From the NCBI GenBank assembly GCA_013397115.1, contig VWZW01004706.1, positions 166,661-230,660 on the forward strand: a stretch of DNA of 64,000 nt, read 5' to 3'. Below the pieces are notes generated by a model that saw only the letters and a list, made by a program, of their open reading frames with translations, was not told the DNA's origin and made no database searches. This document shows, piece by piece, positions 1 to 11,130 of the stretch. Each line of letters begins with the position of its first letter. Positions within the stretch are counted from its first letter, which is position 1. Source of the stretch: Edolisoma coerulescens (taxonomy: Eukaryota > Chordata > Aves > Passeriformes > Campephagidae). The position numbers and the translations under genes were made by a program.

Positions 1-3000
1 TTGAGCCTACTAAAGTCAGGAGGAAGATACAGTGGAATTTCAAAGAAGTTAGTGATTTTACAGTATAACTGTAATACATGTAAACTCATCAACAGTGGAT
101 GAAATAAAGGCACGGAGACCTATGAAAAAAAATTACATTATTTTAAATCTGAATAAAAGCTATGCAAATTTAAGTTACGAAATTCTTATGAGAAATAAAT
201 ACTGGTATGCAAAATATCTACAGAAGAAAAACTCTTCTAACTGAAGCCTTTCCTAAAATCTCTGAACTCTTTAAATAAAAGTAAGCTTCTTAAAGCATAA
301 GCAAATTCTCAGCCAGTATAAATCTCTCCAGCTTTAACCTAAACTGAATTCCTGTATTGGAATAAACCCCTTGTGGCTAAAGCAAGCTTTTTATTCCCTT
401 ACTGCCAAACATAAGGGACATAGTCTCTGTTACCTGGCCTACACTAAGCATAACACACAAAAAGCAATGTAAGCTTTCAGAAAGTAACTCTTTCACCTGT
501 ATCTGCTTTACAGTAGACCTTTCTATTAAGTAAAACTGAGCATGTTGTTAGTGAACACCTGGGGAAAAATTTATTTGGATCTAAAATTTTAGGTGCTGTA
601 AAAAAAGGTGGAAAATCTAGATTATTGTAGATTTACATCTCACTGGGGATACGTGAAGGAAATTGTAAAGCAGCAAGCTGCCAGTGTCCTTGGGGATCCA
701 CACTGGCTTTACATGCTAGTGCCTTGAGAACAGCAAAAAGCAGCAAGTGATTGGTGAAAACTTGATGATTTTGGAAGCACTTTGTTCCTGAGTTCTGCTT
801 TTGGAATAGCTAAATGCTGAAAAAAATATTGTCATTGAAGATTAGAGACAAGAAAACCTTAATGATTCTATGATTCTGCGGAAACTGAAAAGACTCAGCC
901 ATGTAAACTGTTATACAGGTTTTCTAAATTTAAATCATCTACACAATTGGATAAATAATACCAAAACAGAATTTAAGACCCTACTCCAACATCCACTAGA
1001 TTTTTTATGCCCCTAATTTCAAATATTTGTTCAGGAACATTTTAGATAAGTTTCTGTCAGAAGAAATGGGGCTAACCCAAGGTCTCCTTTCGGGTTAGGT
1101 ACTGCTATGATCAAGAGGAAAAAGAGATGAAAAAAAATCACTCATTTAACTAGGTTTTGAACCAACTGAAGTGAGTCTTTCTCTTGTGAAATTTAACTGG
1201 ATAACAAAATCTCTTTTTTAATACTGATCTCAAAGGCATAGGAAAGAAACCAAGAACTAATCTGATAAAATACCTCTTTAGATTACATTGATATATCTAC
1301 ACTGCACATATGCAGGTTTTTTCCTCTCCCTTCTGTATGAAGTTTTTTGAATTAAAAGACACCTCTGCTAAAGTCAGGGAAAACTTTATCAATGAGGTCA
1401 ATGAGGTCAAGATTTCAGCAACTTGGTCTAACCATAGAAAGAAAAACACAGCTCCATCTTGCATCATTAGCCTGTGCATGGGAACTTTTTTTTCATGCTA
1501 AAGAAAATTAATTGGAATGGCAAATACTCTAGGCAAATTTAGGCAAATGCCACCGACTCCTGCATACTTTATTAGAAAACTAATTCATAATCAAAACTGA
1601 GTAATAACTTCTGTAGAAATATTTATAGCTCTCTTCCTGACTCTCATTATCCAAGACTACACCAGTCTCCCCTATTAGCATGTCACACCAGCCTTGATTA
1701 TGTAGAAGCATTCAGGAAAATGATCTGAACCACCTACAGGTGTGACTTTGAAGTGTATTAGTAAAACTGCCTTTAATCCTGTGTGGACACTGCTTCAGAA
1801 TTAAAGCACTTTTAATTTAATTTTGCATATATCAGAAGCAAAGTAAATATACTGAAATCAAGGTCAAATTAACAGTAAAACTATATATGTAAGGAGTAAA
1901 TATAATTTAACCCACTTTTTAAAGACTTCCAAAGTACAGTAAGCAAAATTCTTAATTGCAAAATGCTTTGTTCTGAATAAGGGATTCACATGCTGTTTAA
2001 CTGAGATGACAATAAATTGCATTAAAATGATTTTAAATTTTCAAATTTCATTAATAACATGGGGTTTTTTCTACAGAATTCTTGAGTTACAGTTTCTTGA
2101 GCCATAACTCTAACTCCATCTGTTATGCATTTGGGAAAGTTTTGTTGCTTAGCTAGTATTGATACTTTTTCCAATGCCATTTGATCTTCTAATTTTCTCA
2201 GTGCCTTTGATTGCATTATCCATAGTATGCTTCTATACTGTATACAATTCTGTATTTCCTTACAATAGAGACCAAGCACATTACTCGGATTCTGGACTCC
2301 ACTGGCATTCTCACAGTCAGAGATTATAGATTGCCAAATGTTTAAAAGGGCAGGAGATTATGTGTCTGTGTCGTATAATAACAATAACACTTGAGATGCT
2401 TAATGGGCTGTTTGGACTTGACCTTTATCCTTTGCCAGCAAGAGATAGTTAAATTACTGTAAATTCCATCATCCCCTGAAGGTCTATGCTTGAGCAAAAG
2501 CACACCTGAGTGCTGGGCACCCTGGCTGGGGCAGAGATGGGTGGAAACTGAGGGGCTGCTCAGATGGGCACAGGGCTGTCCTGCGGTGACATAGGGGGGG
2601 ACTTTTTGCAGTGGATGGTATTGTTCCACCAATAGGAATATGACCAGGTGACCCATATAATGTTTCCCATCATGCTATTAACATTCCTAACTTCTGCTGC
2701 ATACAAGCAAAGTTTTCTGTGTGGTTTTCTTTTCCATTACATTTAAAAAGTAAAAAAAAGAAAAGTAAATACATTTTATGGAGAAAAGTTGAATCCATAG
2801 TGAAAACTCATGGAATAAAAGTCCATCCGGTTTTTTAAAACCAAAGATGCTGATATAGTCTCTAGAATAGGAAGCTGGTGCTGGCAGGACATGCCATGGG
2901 AAGTACCACACTGAACTTGCTCCATGCCTTGTTTGTCTTCTTAAACATTATTGTCAAAGATAGGATGCTGGGGCAAATGGACTTTTGGCCTGATTCAGCC

Positions 3001-6000
3001 AGACTGAAACAAGAATCCCTTCACTCCAGAAGGATGTTTGTCTTTTAGCAATATTGCTTCTCATTCCTTGGTTTGCATCTCTTCTGTATTCCTCACAAAC
3101 CTGGCTATTGCTACAGCTGCACATTGAACAGCCTTACACCTTCCCTTCTCTCCAGCGTGAAGAGACTCACATTCTTTCTCTGCAGACAGAAGCATGGTAT
3201 TTAGGTGTCTTCACAATTTATGTGAGGCAATGACTGCCTGCCTGCGATTTGGGCTAGCAGTGGAGAAAATAAAAAGTATTTCTCAAATATGAAGTTTTCA
3301 TATCACATTGATCAATGCAAAGCAATAGGAAACAAAACCACAATGGGACAATTGCTTTGAGGGAACAGGGCACTACGGAACTGGAAAATTGTTAGGAAAT
3401 ATATAATGAGGCAACATCTATGTTCCTATTCTTCTGTAGGCTTGATAAAAGCTTCATGGGTTTGGGAAGGTTGTATCACTTGGATGAGAATAATTTGAGG
3501 TTTTGATTGCTTAAAAAAATGTATTTGTAGATACACAATCCGTGACTACTTGTTGACAGTTCTGCAACAGTACTTGTTAGTGTAGATGTGGAACTGGAAA
3601 AGAAAGTGGGCTAGTGAATAAACAGCAAGAACATGAAGTCAGGATGTTGCTGCTTGTTTAACAAAAGATTTGACAGAGCTTGCTAGAAAATCTGTGTATT
3701 TTTGCTTCCAGCATACATGGCGCTTTATTATTAATCATGATTTGTTGTTTCATTCCAGTAATAGCAAACTTTGAAAAAGAGGCAAAAAAAGGTAAGCTGG
3801 AGTTTCCAGCTATGAAGATGTTTTTTGACTAATATGTTGTCAGGATTAATTCACTAATATGTAAGTGAGTACTTTCAGATCATTGCACTGAAGTTGCACT
3901 ACAAAGGAAGTATGTAATTTGTTTTCTCACATCCGAAGCCCATTATTAGTATAACAAATAAAGAACATTTTAAATGTCAGGGAAGAACAGAAGTTACAAA
4001 TAAACAAAATTCTGTCTTAAATCATACATGACATATAAAAAAGCAGGCTTGCTCATGGCGGAACAGTATTTAATTCTTGCCTAGATTAAAGAGTATTTAT
4101 TCTTCCAACACATTTTCATTAATGATCACTTGAGATGTTTATAACACAACGGGCAGTAAATACAAGACCTATTCATCAGTCTCCTCCAGGTTACAGCCAA
4201 AGTGGCCTTTCATGCCACCATGAGACACAAACTCAATGAGGTTATCTTGCCAACTGCATCATCTGCTTCTAGTCCCTCATCTTGTCATGCTGACAAAGAG
4301 AGCGCCGGTGGGCAGCAACCATGGCTTCCCTGGACACATTCCAGGAGTGGCTGATGTTGTTGGGGGCTGCCCTCCTCCAGTGCCCATCAATCTACTTTTG
4401 AGTCTGACACACTCACACATTTTCCTTTGCATCTTTTTTCATGCTCTGGAATCACTTCTTGTTCTCCTTGGATTTCTTTTTTTGCTCCAGCCCTTTCTGC
4501 TCAAAGGGCTTGAAGGTTTGGTTACGGTTGGGCTAGCACCTGGCTCTAAAAGGGAGAAAGACAGCTAACATGGTTTAAACAGGACTTAATTAAAACTTTT
4601 TTGCTCCTTCCTGCAGGGTCTAGTGAGAGCTTATGTGCTCACTGCATCACTGAGAAATACTTGAGGAATAATTGGTCCCAGGAGAGTCATATGCCGGTGC
4701 CTTGAGATTCCCCCTTCACATTGAGTAGTTTCCTTTCTTATCTTCCATCTGCTGATGTTAACCAACAGAATAACCACTGAACTGGAATGTTTCTGTAATG
4801 TTTTGCTTTGCCAATCCCTTTTTTCTGTCCATCTTTTTGGAGATTTTTTTGGTGTCTAATGGCCTCACAATGCTCTGAGCAAGAAGAGAACTTGGAAGTG
4901 AGCCTTGCACTCTTCAGTGTCCTTGTGCTGTAAATTTGGATCAGAACTGCAGGTAAGAATTGGGTCTCCAAAGAAAACCAAGGACATGTCTGCTATAGCC
5001 TGGCAGACTCCCGCAGTCCAGAGACATCACTCGTGGTCAGAGCTGCTGCTCTGGTAGACAGCTGTGGGGGGGCAAATCAGTCCCCCTTTTCCCCCCAGTA
5101 CACCTTTTTTTCCTCATGTAATTGTGGAACTACAAAACAAAAGGCCCCACCTGTAGAGCTTTGCCTGTTTGGAGCGCTGGTATATCCATGAAAATATCTC
5201 AGGCTGAGATCACCATTCCACCAGGCAGAGAAGGCCTGAATCTGCAATCAAAGTTTCACTGTTGACTTAAATGAAATTCTGGGGAGGTTTCATCAGGTTT
5301 AACTCTTTACTACTCCTGCAAAACAGATCACCAGGTACTCTAGAAGATGATGCATGTTTGATTACACTTATTGTTCTAGAGTGAGTCTGGGCACACTCAT
5401 GAGAGTATTGTCATGAGTTGAACCACATACTCTGTGGCTTAAATATTCAAAAGTTAATCCCCCAGTTTTTCATTTTCATTAGATTTCGGTAATTAAAAGT
5501 TGTAAATGCACTAGCTTTCTTGAAAAACAGTTTGTGATCAATGTAACATAAAATACAGCATGCCTCAAAGAATGGAGAATTTCACCCACTTTGGATTATG
5601 ACATTTCTTTCCTGCAGACAATGAAATTTTAGTACTTGCAATCTTCTGAGTGCACGTCTATCCAGCGTACGCATTGCAGGGAACAGCACTGTTTCAGGTA
5701 ATTTTATTTTAACTTTTTTGTGTCTAGGAAAAATTTTTGAAAAGACCTATGAAAAAAAAAAGTGATGTAAGATCAGAGAGGTTAGGTAGTGATGTGCTTT
5801 ACCTAATATTCAATTTCCCATAGAGGTCACTGCCAATTTGATGTATATAACAGCAAGAAATCCTGCAGTGGAAAATAATGCAATATATTTTCATTTTATT
5901 AAAATCTAGCTTGTGAAAATTAGCATATCCCTTGAAATCTGAGGCTAATACTATTAGCTTTTTTGGGCTTACTTGTGCTGCCTGATGTTCTTGTTATCCT

Positions 6001-9000
6001 CATGAATACAACTTGTTATTGAATACAACTTCAATGACATTCTTCAGAAATGAATTCACAAAGTGTGCATTTACACAGTTGAAAAACAACTATTTCCTTT
6101 TTCAGTTATAAATGCATTATCTTTTGTCTAAATGGATGCTTCCTTGTTTATTTCTGATGAGAAGAGGCAATTCTATTAGTTCTATCATCTTTCCAGTCTT
6201 TTTCTGTATACATTTATTCCATTTCCTCATATTTATTTCTGGTTTAAAGCACAGTGTTAATCTATCTTCATAACAGTATTTTTCCATGTCTAAGAGTCTT
6301 TGTCATCAGTTCTGGCCTTCTTCTATTTTTGCTATGTCATCCCTCGGGACATAAAATATCTATAATAAATCGTTATGACAAAGTATAAATTAATTTAGCA
6401 TGCATTTGCACGTAATAATCTGCTTCCTCTAGGACTCTTGGTATTTCTTGAACTGACTTACAGTTGATTCAACCAACTGTCAATTTTTAAAATAAGTCTG
6501 TTTTTCAAAAGTATTTTGCTTTTCTCTCTAACACGTTTTCTTTGGACAAAGGTCTACATTGACTAAGTTATATGCCAAGCCACAAACAGCTTTACTATAC
6601 ATGTCAGTATTTCAAATCAAAGTGGTTTTGTTATCAGTAAGAATGGAGTTTGGCTAGAGACAGAATATTTCCTTTCCCTTGTAGGGTTGGGCCTCACCTT
6701 TCTATTGGTAAGCCTTAAGAATTTAGAAAAGAAGGTTAAACCATCTTGGGGTGTTTTCTGGCTGCTAAACCAGCTATAATTACATTTTGTTTTAAATGAG
6801 AATTACACTTAAATCCCAAAAGAGTAGAATGCAACCTTTTTCAAATTGTCTAGAACAGCTTTTCTGTAGTAAATGTGACTTATGCACCTATAAGTGAAAT
6901 GTAAGTATTGCATTTGAATGAGCTTGGACATTGTGATGACTTGCAGAACTCATGAACTGGAGTCATCCAGAAATCATACTCCTAAAAATTGTGTATTGTA
7001 TCACACGATACGTATTTTCTCATACATATCACATATGTTTTAGCTTGAAGTTGGCTAGGGAACTGCTAGGAAGCATGGGGGAAAACATGAAGGTTTTCCC
7101 CTCCCTGAACTCTGCTATTACTAGTTGCTGAACCTTCCTCCCTTTCTGCAGTTCAAAAGGTATAGCCCTGGCATTGTTTATTTTTGTGAACTTTGATACA
7201 GTTATAGGTAGATGTCCACACCAAACACTCCAGAATGCTAAGATGAAAAAGGCAAAACAGCACTGGGTTTCTCTCCACAAGTTAGAAAGGGAGAATAACC
7301 GAGATATGACATCTAGGCATTTAAACTTTCATGAGATAAATTCCAGACTGGGACTCTGGCACTGTCAGTGTCCAGAAAGTGAAAAACACATGGGGGTAGG
7401 AATCCAGGAAAGGCTATACGGATACTGCAGTGCCTATGCTGTATTCTGGCACAGTGCTATAAAGACAGTTTTCACCATGAAATGGCTAACAATGGGCTGC
7501 TGCAGGGGGAGAGGGATGTCTCCCTAACGCTTGTGGTGTGTGCCTAACACTGCTGGGAGGTGGTGAATTCATCTTGCTAGCGGTGGTCTCCAATAGCCTG
7601 GCTAAGCTCTGAGCACCAAGTGCAGCTGAGAAGGTTGGCAGTGGTGGCAGCACTGGTGGATGTGTCATCTCCAGCACAACCTGAGTTTGATTTTGCTTTT
7701 TGCTTGGAACAGCAGCACTGCAGCTGTGTTCAGGCAGCCACAGCAAGGTTAGCCTGCCAGGAAGGGTCACAGACCCCCTACATGAGATTGTGGCACAGAT
7801 GAGTGAGAGATGCCACGAATAGTAAGTGGGATTTGAAAGGCAAATGCTGAGAGCTGTTAGGGTGGATCCAGTACCTGAAACCATTGTGCACGTAACTGAA
7901 AGTCTGGTAATATCCAAAGGTCCTGCAGCCTGGAGTTGCTGAAGTATGCTAAAGCCACCAAGTGTCGTGGAGTTACCTGGTACGATACAGGGGATCATCT
8001 CCTTACTGCTCTTTACTTTTCTCATTTTTGCTCTCTCTCTCAGAGCCTGGTTTTGGCCAGCAAAAGAACTCCATCCATTTCTCTCCTGGGTCAGATCTTG
8101 GAGTAAAAGAGGAAAGGAGAAACATGTTTTTCAGCAGCATAATGTTTTGCCAGGTCATGAAGTGGCTGCTAAAACCATGTTGTCTGGCTTTGCTTTCGAA
8201 ACAGCTCAGTCCTCCTTGGGAGTCAGAGACAAAGGCTGCATTTTCTGTTACTTCTCTCACTTTTTTTCCCCAGCTCTGTGCTCCCTTAAGGGAGGCACGA
8301 TCAGAGTGCAGAAGAGGAATCATCAATTTTTTCTCATAATGATATTTATAAAGATGTTCATAGCATTTTAAATAGCACACAAGAAGTTTCTCAAACAGGA
8401 TTTCACAGCTTTCCCCTGAATACAACTTAAGAACACATGACAATATGGTTTCTTAGAGGAGAAACTTTATATTTAAGTGTTTTGTATTCTTTTTCACCCT
8501 AGGCAGATCCAGTTGGCAGATGCCAGCTTCTTACTCTGGAAAAACAAATTTGATTAGTTGTATATAATTAATTTTAAAAGGAAATAATGAATTTATAAGC
8601 CCAAATCTGTAGACCAGATCAGCAGAAAATAATATTCTTCTCAGAAGAACACGAGATAGTGCTCAGCCATGCCCTGGGGTCTTGAAGATAAATAGAAAAT
8701 GTGAACTGAAATTCTCCTCTCTCTAAAGTCAATTGGATTGATTTTCAGTGACCAAAGTAAAGCCATATTTTCACACTGAAGTTCAAGATCTGAGGAGAAA
8801 ACCTAAGGGGAAAAAAAATATATAAAAATAAAAAAGACCAAAGGTATGTAGTTAATTTTGTGTGTATTGGGAATGCTGTGTGAATTTCTTAGTGAGACCA
8901 AAATGAAGCAGAATCATAAGTATTTGCAGGATTTAAGCCTAATGGTAGAGTTGGTGTTTCAGACAGCCATAAGAAAAATAGCATAAGGAAGGCATTGGAT

Positions 9001-10240
9001 TAAAATAGTAGGGTCACGTGGTCACTAATAACTTATTTGATCTTTTCGAGGTCTAAATACAGAACTCAAATCAAATAAAACAGTTGTTTTCTACTTAGCG
9101 TTACACAAACATGTGCCAGTATAACTTAGAAATATTTTTGTTTATAAATTTGAAGGAGTGAGAGGTTAAAGAACTAGTTATAAATTGACTTGGCCTTCTC
9201 GAGGAAATCCATGCTAAACCTGATCTGTCTTTAATAAGCTAGAATGTGTTTTTGTGTCCTACCCTCTTGAGATTTAGTTAATATTAATGCAAGCAAGATG
9301 TGAAAGGAAATTCTGTGCTTCACTTTTTAGTAGTTTATAGTCTTGCAAGAGAAGGGATTAAAAATGAGATAAAGAAGACTTTGTTTGAAAACTTATGGCA
9401 AAACTAAAGGCTTTTAGAGTCCTTCAAACACTTGTGCACTTGCTTTATGCTCATTGATATAATTTTGTGAAGTTCACTTTCAAGACAGAGGGTTAAAACT
9501 GCACTGGTGTAAATTCTGTGGTTACAGGTCCAAGTGAAGTGAATGTATCTTTTGTGGAGTTAGCTACAAATTTTAGTTAGCTACACAGCATTCCTAAGTC
9601 ATTACAGAAATCCTGAATCAGTACAAAAGAGAGTCTATAGTTAAAACTATGATGCTTCTGAGGTTAGCTTAGTACATACGACATTTTATGACAGAAAAGC
9701 AGTTTTCTCATGGATTTGCAAATCTCGGATCTGTGGGTGTCCTTATGCCACTGATGGGAGCTCAAGGCAGCAGGCAGCACACGGAGACCTGGCCTGCAGG
9801 AGCTGGTGCTGCTGCCCGGGGCGAGCCCTTTTCCGGTTAAGCAGGTAGGTGCACATTGCAGCCAGAAACACCCTCAGCGAAGCCTTGGTGCTGCTCGGCC
9901 CCGAAGGGATCAGGCACTCACAGCAAGACTTGCAGGTCTGTCATGAGGGATCCTTATGGCCTTTCACCAGTGAAATTATAGCAGCGTTAAGCAAGAGAGC
10001 AACCAAAAATGGTGTTTTAGAACAGTTTCCCAGTTCTTTGGACATCTGACCGTCACTCACAGATCAAAATAATGGATGAAGGAGTGCTTAGGTGGGGATT
10101 TTAATGGAAAAGTATCCTAGCAAATCTGTCTGAAAACTAAGAATCGATGAAAATACCAGCTGGTATACAGGGCATTAAATCTGGATCATTCAGCCATCAA
10201 ACTGGGAGCTCCTGGCACTCATTGAACTCCAGCTGCATGC
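1..10240. other. Upstream intergenic region, no confident gene
   Basis: This is AT-rich unique sequence. Open frames are short, or long only by chance (for example the - strand frame at 7486-8025), and none has a recognised domain. In the human order ERICH1 would lie on this side of TDRP in the same orientation. I searched by eye for its conserved C-terminal residues and did not find them, so its end is probably beyond the left edge. Two segments flanked by good splice sites (3759-3791 and 5618-5697) are discussed as findings. A short CR1-like tail (gattctatgattctg) sits at about 864-878 with no recognisable body. Confidence 0.6.
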
Positions 10241-10346
10241 ACCAGGCTTTTCCACCCGGGCTGCAGGGCTCCGTGGGTCAAGGGGAGCAGGCCTGCGGTC
10301 CAGGCTGGGGAGCCAGCCCTTCCTCAGAGGCACCCTCGGTGACCCG

Positions 10347-10500
10347 GGGGGTACACGGGTGGGTCCGTGGGTGGGTGAAGCAGCAGGTACACTGGCAGGC
10401 ACACAAGTGGGTACCCGGGTGGGTACACTGGCAGGCACACAAGTGGGTACACGGGTGGGTACACTGGCAGGCACACGGGCAAGGTACACGGGTGGGTGCG
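10347..10500. repeat. 36-bp minisatellite upstream of TDRP
   Basis: The unit ggtacactggcaggcacaca... starts at 10386, 10422 and 10458, a spacing of exactly 36 bp. The first two copies are almost identical. The third has a small indel and ends near 10494. Degenerate gggtacacgggtgggt pieces extend the array to the left. The array lies about 440 bp upstream of the TDRP ATG, at the edge of the CpG island. Because 36 is a multiple of three, it keeps several frames open on both strands, producing repetitive VHWQAHKW-type and CACQCTHP-type reading frames. I regard these as artefacts. Confidence 0.9.
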
Positions 10501-10519
10501 CCAGGACCATTTGCAGAGT

Positions 10520-11130
10520 TGTCGGGCCATCTATGGCGCTCTGCGGGTGCCGCTATTCCCAGCACCCAGAAAGGTCCAGCTTCACCTCAGAGTGCTCCGC
10601 GTTACCCTCACAGACATCCTGCTGCCACCGCTAGCCGGGCAGCGCCATCCGCACCCTCCACAGCATCGGCGCTCGGCGGGTCCTTATCCTCGGGACCCCT
10701 TCCCGTGCCTGCGGGAGGCTGCGGGGCGAGGCGGGGGTGCTGCCGGCGGGCCCGGCGCTGTTGCCGCGGTGATGACGGGCAGCCCNCAGCTCCTCCCTCC
10801 CTCCCTGCCGGCCGGGAGCCCCCGGCGGGGTGACAGCCCTGCCGAGCGCAGCCGCCCCGGCCGGGGCTGCGGAGCAGCGCCCGCTCCCGCCTCGGCCCGC
10901 TCGCTGCCGGGACGCAGCGGGGCCGCCCCCGCGCCCGCCATGTGGAAGCTCAACAAGAGCAGCAAAGTTCTGCTGGACGACTCGCCCGAGGAGGAGGAGA
11001 CGCGTCCCCGCGGGCCGCCGCCCGCCGCCGCCTTCGCGGCCCCCCAGGTAGGAGCACGGAGCCCGGCTCGGAGGGGTCGTGAGGCTCGGCCCCGCTCCCG
11101 CTGCCCTGCTCTCCGGCGGCATGAGTAATC
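10520..11130 (+). promoter_or_regulatory. TDRP: CpG island and promoter/5' UTR of TDRP
   Basis: This is the only strongly GC- and CpG-rich block in the window around a gene start. It is full of cg dinucleotides and GC-box-like ggcggg and cccgcc runs, and it surrounds the TDRP start codon. I see no convincing TATA box, which fits a dispersed CpG-island promoter. The exact transcription start cannot be read from sequence. There is one undetermined base (N) at 10786, probably a sequencing failure in GC-rich DNA. Confidence 0.8.
10940..11047 (+). CDS. TDRP: TDRP coding exon 1
   Basis: This exon has 36 codons from the ATG to CAG, followed by the donor gtagga. It encodes MWKLNKSSKVLLDDSP, an EEEE cluster and a Pro/Ala-rich end (GPPPAAAFAAPQ). 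It ends in phase 0. It sits inside the CpG island, so it is far more GC-rich than the other two exons. Confidence 0.95.

Noticed and set aside
864..878. A short gattctatgattctg motif resembling the CR1 terminal repeat.
   Set aside because: No CR1 body could be seen on either side, so it is too short to call an element.
4236..4568. A 110-codon + frame. The opposite strand reads a lysine-rich stretch (FEQKGLEQKKKSKENKK) and ends near an AATAAA, suggesting a processed pseudogene.
   Set aside because: I could not match it to any protein, and the - strand frame is broken by stops. A translated database search of 4050-4570 would decide.
7486..8025. The longest single open frame in the upstream region (179 codons, - strand).
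   Set aside because: It has no recognisable domain, a low-complexity Ser/Thr/Pro composition and overlapping open frames on the other strand. It is probably chance or an old unrecognised repeat.
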